Positions 19,641 through 28,184 of a DNA stretch of 64,000 nucleotides are shown one piece after another (the first letter of the stretch is position 1; every line of letters starts with the position of its first letter). Made by a program: the position numbers and the translations under genes. The notes under the pieces were generated by a model that was not told the origin of the DNA, did no database searches, and saw only the letters and a program-made list of their open reading frames with translations. This stretch comes from Streptomyces hoynatensis (lineage in GTDB: Bacteria > Actinomycetota > Actinomycetes > Streptomycetales > Streptomycetaceae). The stretch is taken from positions 558,001 to 622,000 of the forward strand of contig NZ_RBAL01000001.1 in the NCBI RefSeq assembly GCF_003626535.1, written 5' to 3'.

Positions 19641-19743
19641 CGAGTGACGCCGGGACGGCCGTGAACGCGCGCCGGCCGCCCGGCGAGTCGCCGGTCCCGT
19701 GCGGCACCTGCCGTACGGGATCTTCTCTTTGAACCGCAGGAAA

Positions 19744-20856
19744 GTGAGCCACCCCGTGCCGTCCGTCTCCTCCCGCCTGCCCGTCTTCCCCTGGGACCGT
19801 CTCGAACCGTACAAGGCCACCGCCCAGGCGCACGGCGGCGGCATCGTGGACCTGTCCGTCGGCACCCCCGTCGACCCGGTCCCCCCGGTGGTGCGCGCGG
19901 CGCTCGCCGCGGCGAGCGACAGCCCCGGCTATCCGACGGTGTGGGGGACGGCCGCGTTGCGCGCCTCGATCCTCGGCTGGCTGGCGCGCCGCACCGGGGC
20001 CCGCGGCCTCGACGAGCACGGGGTGCTTCCGGTGATCGGCTCCAAGGAGCTGGTGGCCGCGCTGCCCGCGCAGCTGGGCCTCGGCCCGGGCGACCGGGTG
20101 GCCTTCCCCGAACCCGCCTACCCGACCTACGAGGTCGGGGCGCGGCTCGCGGGCGCCGAGCCGGCGCCGTACCGGGGCCGGGCCACGGAGCTGGACCCGG
20201 CGGGCCTGCGCCTGCTGTGGCTGAACTCGCCCGCCAACCCGACCGGCCGGGTGCTGGGCGCGGCCGAGCTGCGCGAGGTGGTGACCTGGGCCAGGGAGCA
20301 CGGGGTGCTGGTCTTCAGCGACGAGTGCTACCTGGAGCTCGGCTGGGAGGCCGAGCCGGTCTCGGTGCTGCACCCGGAGGTCTGCGGGGGCAGCCACGAG
20401 GGCCTGGTCGCCGTGCACTCGCTCTCCAAGCGCTCCAACCTCGCGGGCTACCGGGCGGCGTTCCTCGCGGGGGACGCGGCCCTGCTCGGCGAGCTGCTGA
20501 GCATCCGCAAGCACGCCGGGATGATGGTGCCCGCGCCCGTGCAGGCGGCCATGGCGGCGGCGCTGGACGACGAGGGGCACGTCGCGGAGCAGCGCGCCAG
20601 GTACGCGCGGCGGCGCGCGGCGCTGCGGGAGGCGCTGACCGCGCGCGGCTTCCGGATCGCACACAGCGAGGCCTCGCTTTACCTGTGGGCCACCCGGGAC
20701 GAGCCGTGCTGGGAGACGGTCGCGGAGCTGAGCAAGCTGGGCATCCTGGTGGCCCCCGGGGAGTTCTACGGGCCGGCGGGCGAGCGTTTCGTCCGGGTCG
20801 CGTTCACGGCCACCGACGAGCGGGTGGCGGAGGCGGTCGCGCGTCTCACGGCGTGA
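19744..20856 (+). CDS. dapC: Succinyldiaminopimelate transaminase
   Basis: PLP enzyme of class I/II aminotransferase fold, about 370 residues. It converts N-succinyl-2-amino-6-ketopimelate with glutamate in lysine and peptidoglycan-precursor synthesis. Visible features: the GSKELVAALP segment near the substrate pocket, WLNSPANPTGRV, SDECYLELGW, and the PLP lysine in SLSKRSNLAGYR (about residue 231). The GTG start at 19744 has AGGA four bases before it; GTG 19756 is an alternative. A strong hairpin follows the stop. dapE lies 2.2 kb downstream, consistent with a lysine cluster. Confidence 0.93.
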   Translation: MSHPVPSVSSRLPVFPWDRLEPYKATAQAHGGGIVDLSVGTPVDPVPPVVRAALAAASDSPGYPTVWGTAALRASILGWLARRTGARGLDEHGVLPVIGSKELVAALPAQLGLGPGDRVAFPEPAYPTYEVGARLAGAEPAPYRGRATELDPAGLRLLWLNSPANPTGRVLGAAELREVVTWAREHGVLVFSDECYLELGWEAEPVSVLHPEVCGGSHEGLVAVHSLSKRSNLAGYRAAFLAGDAALLGELLSIRKHAGMMVPAPVQAAMAAALDDEGHVAEQRARYARRRAALREALTARGFRIAHSEASLYLWATRDEPCWETVAELSKLGILVAPGEFYGPAGERFVRVAFTATDERVAEAVARLTA

Positions 20857-20893
20857 GGCGGCCCCCGCAGGGGGCGCGCGGACCGGCGTGCGA

Positions 20894-20934
20894 AGGCCCC
20901 GGGGAGCGGGCTCGCGCGCCGCTCCCCGGGGCCT
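20894..20934. terminator. Perfect 16-bp stem terminator after dapC
   Basis: AGGCCCCGGGGAGCGG pairs with its exact complement across a 9-nt loop. It lies between dapC and the converging gene downstream, so it probably serves both strands. Confidence 0.8.
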
Positions 20935-21007
20935 GTGCCGCGCCTGCGGCCCGCCCTGGGGCCGGTTGCGGGCCGTCGCGCGCGGCGTTCGGCGGACGGC
21001 CGGGGGG

Positions 21008-21463
21008 TCAGCCGAGGGTCAGGCCGGCCATGTCGGGGTTGTCCAGGGAGGGCGCCGAGGCGGCGAGTTCCTGCGGGGTGGGGGCGCTCTCCGCGAGGGT
21101 CCGGCCGGCGTCGGTCAGCAGGTGGACGGTGTCCCGGCCCGCCGGGTGCACGATGCGCTCGGCGGCCGGTTCGAGGAGGGGCGAGACGTCCCGCAGGGCG
21201 TCGCCGCCCGTCTGCTCCAGCACGCCCCCTGCGGCCTGCACCGTGTCCTGCGTGGTGTCCCCGGTCAGGGCGTTGTCGGGGGCGGTCAGCCCGCCGAGCC
21301 CGGGGGCCAGGGCCGGGCCGGCCGCCGCGGCCTCGCCCGCCGCGCCGACGACGGGCGCGGCGCCCGCGGCGAAGAGGAGGGCGACCCTGGCGATGCTGCG
21401 CCCGAGCGGGCCGGACGAACGCGGCGCGGCGTGCGACGGCCGACGCGACGGCGAGTGCGACAT
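21008..21463 (-). CDS. Small secreted Ala/Gly/Pro-rich protein, function unknown
   Basis: Protein of 151 residues. A basic N-terminus (MSHSPSRRPSH) and hydrophobic segment end around AAGEAAAA, a plausible signal peptidase site. The mature part is polar with several Leu-rich helices (VLEQTGGDALRDVSPLLEP, TVHLLTDAGRTLAESAPTP) and a C-terminal LGxL-type tail. It has no Cys and no motif I recognise. Homologues in Streptomyces are, from memory, often labelled ATP-binding protein, which nothing in the sequence supports. ATG start with AAGGAG five bases upstream. Confidence 0.7.
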   Translation of the reverse strand: MSHSPSRRPSHAAPRSSGPLGRSIARVALLFAAGAAPVVGAAGEAAAAGPALAPGLGGLTAPDNALTGDTTQDTVQAAGGVLEQTGGDALRDVSPLLEPAAERIVHPAGRDTVHLLTDAGRTLAESAPTPQELAASAPSLDNPDMAGLTLG

Positions 21464-22097
21464 GGGGCTCCTTTTCCGGTTTCCCTGGGTGTATCCGGGG
21501 CGTGCCCGGGTTCCTGCTTTCCGGTGTCGGGCAGCCGGCCGTCCGGTTTCCCGGTTTCCCGGTCCGGCCGGTCGGCTTTGGCGGCTTCGGGCCCGCGCTT
21601 CCCGGCGTTTTCCGGTGCGTTGCGGGCCTTTCCCGCCGCGGGCGTTCCCGGCGGATGGGCACCCGCCGGGTGGGTGGTGCCCGGCCCTTGGCGCCCGCTC
21701 GGCTCTCCGCGGCTTTCCGCGGTCATTCCGTGCGGGGGGCCACCCTTCGGGATGACGCCTGCCGACGCCGTGCCTATCGCTTGCGGGCGCGCCGAGGTTG
21801 CGGTTCTCCCGGGTAAAGAAATGGCAATGTGTCGCATTATCGAGCCCGCCGAAATCGGGCAATCCTCCTGGCGGTTCAGCTGCTTGACGTCTCGTCATGC
21901 CGCAGGAGGCGCGGCCTTTCTTCGATGCGCCGCGGCCGTTCCGTTCCCGCCTGCCGGGCGCATTGCCGCACGCCTGTGCCCGAACGTGCCGCGGCCCCGC
22001 GCCGCCCTGCCGCCTCGCCCGTGCGCCCCGCCGCCCGCCGTCCCCGGAACCCGGGATCTCCCGGCCGGCGGGGGCCCGGCCACGGGCGGGGGCCGGG
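21464..22097. other. 634-bp gap with pyrimidine-rich degenerate repeats
   Basis: No convincing gene is present. On the + strand, 21470-21650 is full of short related units such as TTTCCGG, TTTCCCGG and CTTTCCGG with no fixed period. Around 21815-21860 is an A/T-rich patch (AAAGAAATGGCAATGTG) that could hold a promoter: reading the minus strand, TTGCCC near 21860 and GATAAT near 21838 are about 15-16 bp apart and would drive the secreted-protein gene with a long leader. Confidence 0.45.
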
Positions 22098-23027
22098 CTA
22101 CTCGCCCGCCGCGAGGGAGAGTTGCACCGCGTCCGCCGCCCCGGCGACGGTCTCCTCGCCCGAGCCGTCCCCGCCCCCGTCCCCGGCCGTCAGCTCGCGC
22201 CAGCCGTCGGAGGAGCGCGCCGCCTCCCAGACGCGGTCGCCGTAGGTGATCCGCTCGATGCCCAGCTCGGCGGAGTGCGCGACGGACCAGTGCGCCAGCT
22301 CCCAGCCCTGCCTGGCGTCGGCCTCCGTGGGGACGGGAACGGTGAGCCGCGCGCCCTCGCCGCTCGGCTGCACCCCGTCCCCGAACTCCCGCACCATCCG
22401 CGCGTGCACCTCGTCGGGCGTGCTGGTCACCGGGGTCCGGCCGTCCCCCGAACCCGGGGCGGGCAGCGCGCAGCTGAGCGCGGCCGGGGCCCGGCCGGTG
22501 AGCGCGGCGGCCAGCAGGGCGGCCTCCGGCTCGTGCTTGGCGTACTCGTCGGGGAACGCGCTGCGCTGCACCGCCTGCGCGGCCTCGGTCAGCGGCATCG
22601 TCAGGTAGTCGGGGAGTTCGACCAGCCGGTCGTAGAACGCGCCCGCGGCGTAGACCGGATCGAGGATCTCCTCCTTGCTGCCCCAGCCCTGGGAGGGGCG
22701 CTGCTGGAAGAGGCCGAGCGAGTCGCGGTCGCCGTAGTCGATGTTGCGCAGTTCCGACTCCTGCATGGCGGTGGCGATCGCGATCGTCACCGCGCGCTCC
22801 GGCAGGCCGCGGGCCGAGGCGACGGCCTCGATGGTGGAGGCGTTGGCGGCCTGCTCGGGCTCCAGCGTGAGGGAGGTGCCGTCCTCCCCGGACACCGTGC
22901 AGCGCGGCGGCTCCTCACCGCCCAGATAGTGCACGTACGCGTAACAGCCGAACCCCAGCACGACGAGCGTGGCCGTCGCGCCACTCGCCGCCCTGAGGCG
23001 GCGCTTCGCGGTTGTCCGTTCGGGCAT
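22098..23027 (-). CDS. Membrane-anchored protein with lytic-transglycosylase-like fold
   Basis: Protein of 309 residues. A basic N-terminus is followed by one membrane span (residues about 16-34). A lysozyme/SLT-like region around residues 75-140 contains AIATAMQESELRNIDYG and SLGLFQQRPSQGWGS, where the Glu of MQESE sits where transglycosylases have their catalytic acid. The C-terminal third is a separate alpha/beta-looking domain (SVAHSAELGIERITYGDRVW). It would act outside the membrane on cell wall, which is inference. The start follows a TACCCT hexamer by 6 nt without Shine-Dalgarno. It is divergent from dapE with only 55 bp between starts. Confidence 0.75.
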   Translation of the reverse strand: MPERTTAKRRLRAASGATATLVVLGFGCYAYVHYLGGEEPPRCTVSGEDGTSLTLEPEQAANASTIEAVASARGLPERAVTIAIATAMQESELRNIDYGDRDSLGLFQQRPSQGWGSKEEILDPVYAAGAFYDRLVELPDYLTMPLTEAAQAVQRSAFPDEYAKHEPEAALLAAALTGRAPAALSCALPAPGSGDGRTPVTSTPDEVHARMVREFGDGVQPSGEGARLTVPVPTEADARQGWELAHWSVAHSAELGIERITYGDRVWEAARSSDGWRELTAGDGGGDGSGEETVAGAADAVQLSLAAGE

Positions 23028-23082
23028 TGGACGAGGGTAGCCGGAAAATCGGCCCCGGAGCCGTCGCGGGTACCGTGACTCC

Positions 23083-24195
23083 ATGGAACCACCCCTCCTC
23101 GACCTCGACCTCGGCCTCGACGCAGCCGAACTCACCGCGCGCCTCGTCGACATCCCCTCCGTCAGCGGCTCGGAGAAGCCGCTCGCCGACGCCGTCGAGT
23201 CCGCACTGCGGGCGCTGCCCTGGCTGCGCGTGGACCGGCACGGCAACAACGTCGTCGCGCGCACCGCCCTCGGCAGGCCCGAGCGCGTGGTCCTGGCCGG
23301 GCACCTGGACACCGTGCCGATCGCGGGCAACGTGCCCTCGCGCCGTGACGCGGACGGCGTGCTGTGGGGCTGCGGGAGCGGGGACATGAAGGCGGGGGTC
23401 GCCGTGCAGCTGCGGATCGCCGCCACCGTGCACCGGCCCGACCGGGACGTGACCTTCGTCTTCTACGACAACGAGGAGGTCGAGGCGGAGCGCAACGGCC
23501 TCGGGCACCTGGCCGCCGCGCACCCGGACTGGCTGGCGGGGGACTTCGCGGTGCTGCTCGAACCCACCGGGGGCGAGGTGGAGGGCGGCTGCCAGGGGAC
23601 GCTGCGGATGCTGCTGCGGCTGCCGGGGCAGCGGGCCCACTCGGCGCGTTCCTGGATGGGCGGCAACGCCATCCACGCCGCCGCGCCCGTCCTGGCCAGG
23701 CTGGCCGGGTACCGGCCGCGGCGCCCGGTGATCGACGGCCTGGAGTACCGGGAGGGGCTCAACGCCGTCCGGATCGAGGGCGGGGTGGCCGGGAACGTCA
23801 TCCCCGACGAGTGCACCGTGACCGTCAACTACCGGTACGCGCCCGACCGGAGCGCCGAGGAGGCGGTGGCGCACGTCCGGGAGGTGTTCGACGGCTGCGG
23901 CGTCGCCGCGTTCGTGGTGGACGACCACTCGCCTGGCGCCCTGCCCGGCCTGTCTCACCCGGCCGCCCGCGCCTTCATGGCGGCGGTCGGCGGGCTGCCG
24001 CGGCCGAAGTTCGGCTGGACGGACGTCTCCCGCTTCAGCGCCCTCGGCGTGCCCGCGGTCAACTACGGCCCCGGTGACCCGGACCTGGCCCACCGGCGCG
24101 ACGAGCGGGTGGACACCGCGGTGATCCTGCGCTGCGAGGAGCGGCTGCGTGGGTGGCTGACCGGGGCGGAGCCGCCGGAGGGGGCGGCCGGCTGA
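23083..24195 (+). CDS. dapE: Succinyl-diaminopimelate desuccinylase
   Basis: M20-family metallohydrolase, 370 residues. It removes succinate from N-succinyl-LL-diaminopimelate, the step after DapC. Motifs: GHLDTVP (first metal His and the following Asp), [10 protein letters not shown] (bridging Asp), [10 protein letters not shown] (catalytic Glu pair), [12 protein letters not shown], and a closing metal His in the PDLAHRRDE segment. ATG follows a TACCGT hexamer by 6 nt and lacks a Shine-Dalgarno, so it is probably leaderless. Length and motif order are those of actinobacterial DapE. Confidence 0.93.
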   Translation: MEPPLLDLDLGLDAAELTARLVDIPSVSGSEKPLADAVESALRALPWLRVDRHGNNVVARTALGRPERVVLAGHLDTVPIAGNVPSRRDADGVLWGCGSGDMKAGVAVQLRIAATVHRPDRDVTFVFYDNEEVEAERNGLGHLAAAHPDWLAGDFAVLLEPTGGEVEGGCQGTLRMLLRLPGQRAHSARSWMGGNAIHAAAPVLARLAGYRPRRPVIDGLEYREGLNAVRIEGGVAGNVIPDECTVTVNYRYAPDRSAEEAVAHVREVFDGCGVAAFVVDDHSPGALPGLSHPAARAFMAAVGGLPRPKFGWTDVSRFSALGVPAVNYGPGDPDLAHRRDERVDTAVILRCEERLRGWLTGAEPPEGAAG

Positions 24196-24506
24196 GGGCC
24201 CCGCCGGGGTCCGGCCGCCGGGTTCCGCGTCGGGGCGGCGGCGCCCCGCGGCGCGCGGTTTCCCGCCCGTTGGCGCAGTCGCTTCGCCGAGTTCGCCGAG
24301 TGCGGGGCGCGCGCGGCGTGGCCGGCGTTCACTGTTGATGACGCCGCACGAACGCCGAACGAACGCCGGACGGCGCGGAAGGGCGCTGATGGCGCCGAAT
24401 GACTCTGAATGACGCCGAATGACATGGACGACGTCGATGACGTTGCCGACGTCGACGACGTGTATCGCTTGACGACCTTTTGCCGGTGAGTGACGAGGAG
24501 CAGAGC
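24196..24506. other. 311-bp gap with GAATGAC/GACGACGT repeats
   Basis: No gene is seen. The second half (24335-24475) contains degenerate repeats: GCCGAATGAC-like units at about 24391, 24403 and 24413, then GACGACGTCGATGACG-like units. This stretch is relatively A/T-rich and probably includes the promoter of the LOG-family gene, but I could not fix a clear -35/-10 pair. Confidence 0.45.
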
Positions 24507-25301
24507 ATGAGCGACAGCGCGGAGCTGACCGCGCCGGGCCCGGACGAGGGCAGCGGCGGGGCGCCGGAGGCGCACGCGGCCAAAGGCCGCAAGGAACAGC
24601 GCCTGGGGCCCGTGGTGCGGCGCGGCGGGCAGGTGGTGCCCGGCACGGCCGACCAGCGGCTGCTCGACACCAGGGGCCCGTCCGACTGGGTGCACGGCGA
24701 CCCCTGGCGGGTGCTGCGCATCCAGTCCGAGTTCGTGGAGGGCTTCGGGGCCCTGGCCGAACTGGGCCCCGCCGTCAGCGTCTTCGGCTCGGCCCGCACG
24801 CCCGTCGGCTCCCCCGAGTACGAGATGGGCCGCCGCATCGGCCGCGGCCTGGCCCAGGCCGGCTTCGCCGTCATCACCGGCGGCGGCCCCGGCGCCATGG
24901 AGGCGGCGAACCGCGGCGCGAACGAGGCGGGCGGCGTCTCCGTCGGCCTCGGCATCGAGCTGCCCTTCGAGCAGGGGCTGAACGAGTTCGTCGACATCGG
25001 GGTCAACTTCCGCTACTTCTTCGTCCGCAAGACGATGTTCGTCAAGTACGCCCAGGGCTTCCTGGTGCTGCCGGGCGGACTCGGCACCCTCGACGAGCTG
25101 TTCGAGGCGCTGACCCTGGTCCAGACGCACAAGGTGACGCGATTCCCGATCGTGCTGGTGGGCGTCGACTACTGGCAGGGGCTGGTGCGCTGGCTGACCG
25201 ACACCGTCATCGCCCAGGGCAAGGCGGCGGAGAAGGACCGCGGCCTGTTCCGGCTGACCGACGACGTGGAGGAGGCCATCGACCTGGTCACCAAGCCCTG
25301 A
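24507..25301 (+). CDS. LOG-family protein (TIGR00730, Rossmann fold)
   Basis: Protein of 264 residues with the LOG/lysine-decarboxylase-like fold. It has the nucleotide motif TGGGPGAMEAANRGA and the family signature PGGLGTLDE. Characterised relatives are cytokinin-riboside phosphoribohydrolases acting on N6-modified AMP; the substrate in Streptomyces is not established. The N-terminal ~60 residues are polar and charged. ATG start with GAGGAG upstream; an in-frame start 27 bp earlier is possible. It follows dapE and converges on folP2, as Rv1205 does near Rv1202 and Rv1207 (from memory). Confidence 0.88.
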   Translation: MSDSAELTAPGPDEGSGGAPEAHAAKGRKEQRLGPVVRRGGQVVPGTADQRLLDTRGPSDWVHGDPWRVLRIQSEFVEGFGALAELGPAVSVFGSARTPVGSPEYEMGRRIGRGLAQAGFAVITGGGPGAMEAANRGANEAGGVSVGLGIELPFEQGLNEFVDIGVNFRYFFVRKTMFVKYAQGFLVLPGGLGTLDELFEALTLVQTHKVTRFPIVLVGVDYWQGLVRWLTDTVIAQGKAAEKDRGLFRLTDDVEEAIDLVTKP

Positions 25302-25326
25302 GGGCTCCCGCCTCCGCCCGCCGGCC

Positions 25327-26187
25327 TCAGGCCAGGCCCCTGCGGGCCACCGCCGGCGGGCGGTGGCCCGCGATGGAGGCCACCATGTCGAGGACCTGCC
25401 TGGTCTCCGCCACCTCGTGCACGCGGTAGACGCGGGCCCCGAGCCAGGCCGAGATCGCGGTGGTGGCCAGCGTGCCGAGCAGCCGCTGCCTGACCGGGAG
25501 ATCGAGGGTCTCGCCGACGAAGTCCTTGTTGGACAGCGACACCAGGACCGGCCAGCCGGTCGCGGTCATCTCCCCGAGCCTGCGGGTCGCCTCCAGCGAG
25601 TGCCGGGTGGACTTGCCGAAGTCGTGGCCGGGGTCGATGAGCACGCCGTCGCGGCGCACGCCGAGGGACACGGCGCGTTCCGCCAGGCCCACCGTGACCC
25701 GGAGGATGTCCGCCATCACGTCCGCGTACGCGACCCGGTGCGGCCTGGTGCGGGGCCGGGCGCCGCCGGCGTGGGTGCACACCAGGCCCACGCCGTGCTT
25801 CGCGGCGACCTCGGCGAGCCGTGGATCGACCCCGCCCCAGGCGTCGTTGAGCAGGTCGGCGCCGGCCGCACAGACCTCCTCGGCGACCTCGTGCCGCCAG
25901 GTGTCCACGCTGATCACCACCGAGGGGTGGCGTTCGCGGACCCGGGCGACGAAGCCCGCGGTGCGCCGGATCTCCTCGGCCGCGTCCACCTCCTCGCCCG
26001 GGCCCGCCTTCACCCCGCCGACGTCGATGATCGCCGCCCCCTCCGCGACGGCCTGTTCCACCCGGTCGAGCGCCGCCTCCTCCCGGTAGGTGGCGCCCTG
26101 GTCGTAGAACGAGTCGGGCGTGCGGTTGACGATCGCCATGATCACCGGCTCGTCCGGCGCGAACTCCCGCGTGCCGAGGCGCAGCAT
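25327..26187 (-). CDS. folP2: Dihydropteroate synthase homologue, FolP2 type
   Basis: TIM-barrel protein of 286 residues related to dihydropteroate synthase. The pterin-site motif is MAIVNRTPDSFYDQG, where canonical enzymes have NVTPDSFSDGG. The second loop reads IDVGGVKAGPG, so the usual ESTRP-type sequence that contacts the aminobenzoate/sulfonamide site is missing. Other conserved positions are NDAWGG, DPGHDFGKS and RVHEVAET. Mycobacterial FolP2 shows this pattern and, as I recall, lacks measurable synthase activity. Gene order (LOG protein, folP2, DivIVA-like, DUF3117) supports the FolP2 assignment. ATG start with GGGAGAG 8 nt upstream. Confidence 0.85.
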   Translation of the reverse strand: MLRLGTREFAPDEPVIMAIVNRTPDSFYDQGATYREEAALDRVEQAVAEGAAIIDVGGVKAGPGEEVDAAEEIRRTAGFVARVRERHPSVVISVDTWRHEVAEEVCAAGADLLNDAWGGVDPRLAEVAAKHGVGLVCTHAGGARPRTRPHRVAYADVMADILRVTVGLAERAVSLGVRRDGVLIDPGHDFGKSTRHSLEATRRLGEMTATGWPVLVSLSNKDFVGETLDLPVRQRLLGTLATTAISAWLGARVYRVHEVAETRQVLDMVASIAGHRPPAVARRGLA

Positions 26188-26715
26188 CGGGTCGGCTCTC
26201 CCTTCTGGCCTTGCGGCCTGGCCCTTCCGGCTCCCGGTCCGCGACGGCCGGGGCCCACGCGCGGCCGGGCGTGCCCGGCCTGCGTCACCGCCCGGCGCCG
26301 CGGCCCGGCCGGCGGCCGGGCCCCGCGCGCCGGGAAACCTACCCGCGAACCTACCCGGCCGCCGCCGGGGCGGGACATGCGACCATCGGGCGGGCACCGG
26401 CACGGGCGGTGAGAGGCTGGGGGCGGCACACTGGGCGGTACCGAGCGGCGAACCCGGGGCGAAGTCCGGCGAAAACCAGTGGAAAGCCAGTGAAAAACCG
26501 GCGGAAGCAAGTGGAAGCAAGCGGAAGCCGGTGAAAAACGATGAAAAGCGGTGGAAACCGGCGAAACCCGCGGAAGCCGCGCCGTTCGTGCGGAACGCGG
26601 CGGAGTCCGGGAGAACCCGGGAGACGCCGCGGCAGGCCGTGCCGTACCGCGTCCGGCGCGGCGAGCAGGGACGAGCAGGGACGAGCAGGGAATCGAGTAG
26701 GCAGGGGAGACGGGC
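26188..26715. repeat. 528-bp gap with purine-rich degenerate repeats
   Basis: No gene is recognisable. From 26461 to 26577 the + strand is a chain of related units such as CCAGTGGAAAG, CCGGTGAAAAA, GCAAGTGGAAG and CCGGCGAAA, roughly 9-12 bp apart and strikingly A-rich for this chromosome. At about 26663-26695 the unit GAGCAGGGAC occurs three times in tandem, directly before the ribosome site of the DivIVA-like gene. In mycobacteria the gpgS gene sits in this place (from memory); it is absent here. Confidence 0.6.
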
Positions 26716-27120
26716 GTGTTCTGGTTCCTGATGGCCGCGATGGTCGTCGTGATCGCCGCCGTCACGATGGCGGTCCTCGGCAGCGGTGACGGCTCCGGCG
26801 GCCCGGTCACCGGCGGCCTCGCCGACGCCCAGCCCGACCGGCTGAGCGACCCGCTGCCGCGGGAGCGGCCGGTGGCCCCGGCCGACGTGGTGCGGGTGCG
26901 CCTGCCGCTGGCGCCGCGCGGCTACCGGATGGCGGAGGTGGACGACGTGCTGGACCGGCTGGCGGCCGAGCTCGCCGAGCGCGACGCCAGGATCGCCGAC
27001 CTGGAGACGGCGCTGGCCGGGGCGAGGACCCTGGCCCTGCGCGCGGAGCCGCCGGAGGGGGAACCGGAGCGGAACCCGGAGTGGAACCCGGAGCGGACGG
27101 AGGAGCCCGAGGCCGGCTGA
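26716..27120 (+). CDS. DivIVA-domain membrane protein
   Basis: Protein of 134 residues. An N-terminal membrane segment (residues 2-22) is followed by a Gly/Pro linker and a short DivIVA-type motif (VRLPLAPRGYRMAEVDDVLDRL, split here as VRLPLAPRGYRMAEVD then DVLDRL) that leads into a coiled coil of about 30 residues. The tail is acidic with repeated EPERNPEW-like units. DivIVA-like proteins mark curved membrane and poles; a structural role in growth is inferred. GTG start with GGGGAGA upstream. Its equivalent in M. tuberculosis is Rv1209 by position (from memory). Confidence 0.8.
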   Translation: MFWFLMAAMVVVIAAVTMAVLGSGDGSGGPVTGGLADAQPDRLSDPLPRERPVAPADVVRVRLPLAPRGYRMAEVDDVLDRLAAELAERDARIADLETALAGARTLALRAEPPEGEPERNPEWNPERTEEPEAG

Positions 27121-27137
27121 GGGGCCGCGGGCGCGGC

Positions 27138-27971
27138 CTACCTGCCCTCGAAGCGCGGCCGTTCCTTGCGCACGAACGCGGCCACCGCCGCCCGGTGGTC
27201 GGCGGAGGCCCCGGCCGCGGCCTGGAGCCTGCCCTCAAGCCGGAGGGTCTGTGCCAGCGAGTGCCCGGCCGCGTAGGCCAGCGACTCCTTGATCGCCGCA
27301 TAGGCCGGCGTGGGCCCCTCGGCCAGCCGCCGGGCGATCTCGCGCGCGGCGCCCGGCAGCTCGGCGTCCGGCACCACCCGCTGCGCGATCCCGAGCCGCT
27401 CGGCCTCGGCCGCGTCCACCTTCCTGGGGAACATCAGCAGGTCGGCCGCCCGCCCCGCGCCCACCACCCGCGGCAGGGTCCAGGAGAGCCCGGAGTCCGC
27501 GGTGAGCGCGATGCCGGCGAAGGCCGTATTGAACGAGGCGCTCTCGGCCACCACGCGGTAGTCGGCGGCCAGCGCGAAGCCGAAACCGGCCCCGGCCGCC
27601 ACCCCGTTGACGGCGGCGACCACCGGCTTGGGCATGGTCGCCAGCGTGTGCGCGATCGGGCTGTAGTGCACGTCGACCGTGCGCATCAGCCCGTCGTCTT
27701 CCCCCGTCCCCCCGGCGGCCCCCTCGCCTTCCGCGGCCGCCTCCAACGCCGCCACCCGCGCCAGGTGTTCCTTGAGGTCCTGCCCGACGCAGAACGCCCG
27801 GCCCGCCCCGGTCAGCAGAACCGCTCGCACGCGGGAATCCTCCGCCGCCCTCCGCAGCGTGTCCCGCAGCGCCTCCTTGGCCTCGTCATTGAGGGCATTC
27901 ATCGCCTCCGGACGATTCAGCGTGACAGTGGCGAGACTCTCGGTCACTTCGTAGAGCACGGTGTCGGCCAT
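27138..27971 (-). CDS. Enoyl-CoA hydratase/isomerase family protein
   Basis: Crotonase-fold protein of 277 residues. Features: LNRPEAMNALN at the start of the fold, LTGAGRAFCVGQDL forming one oxyanion-hole strand, AAVNGVAAGAGFGFALAAD forming the other, then FAGIALTADSGLSWTLPR, which resembles PaaG-type isomerases more than FadB-type hydratases. An acidic insertion (about residues 82-97) is rich in Gly and Glu. The reaction is probably on a fatty or aromatic acyl-CoA, but the substrate is open. The start at 27971 gives the usual MADTVLYEV opening; an ATG 12 bp upstream is also possible. Confidence 0.85.
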   Translation of the reverse strand: MADTVLYEVTESLATVTLNRPEAMNALNDEAKEALRDTLRRAAEDSRVRAVLLTGAGRAFCVGQDLKEHLARVAALEAAAEGEGAAGGTGEDDGLMRTVDVHYSPIAHTLATMPKPVVAAVNGVAAGAGFGFALAADYRVVAESASFNTAFAGIALTADSGLSWTLPRVVGAGRAADLLMFPRKVDAAEAERLGIAQRVVPDAELPGAAREIARRLAEGPTPAYAAIKESLAYAAGHSLAQTLRLEGRLQAAAGASADHRAAVAAFVRKERPRFEGR

Positions 27972-28067
27972 GTCGCTCAGCATGGCGCAGCGCCGGGGGT
28001 ATCGCGGGTCAATCGCCGAATTGAGTGGTTTTGCGCGTGCGCGTTGCCGAAGGGATACCGCCCGATG

Positions 28068-28098
28068 TTGGTCATCCGGACGCCCGATGCGGGATAAT
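28068..28098 (+). promoter_or_regulatory. Candidate promoter of the DUF3117 gene
   Basis: TTGGTC (28068-28073) and GATAAT (28093-28098) are 19 bp apart. The -10 is close to consensus and the spacing slightly long. The start codon lies about 80 nt further. Confidence 0.4.
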
Positions 28099-28184
28099 GG
28101 CCGGAAGCAATGTGTTCGACGCCGGTGGCTCCGGGATGTCGGGGGTCCCGGCGGAGACGAGCTGGTTCAGGAAGGGGAACGAGC

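Noticed and set aside
21826..22245. Short forward frames in the gap after the secreted-protein gene (starting with ATGGCAATGTGTCGC or nearby)
   Set aside because: They have no ribosome site, turn quickly into Arg/Pro-rich nonsense-like sequence and run into the antisense of the next gene.
26188..26715. Open frames on both strands across the purine-rich repeat gap
   Set aside because: The translations are simple repeats of Lys/Pro/Ser or Phe/His/Ser without conservation-like features; better explained as noncoding repeats.
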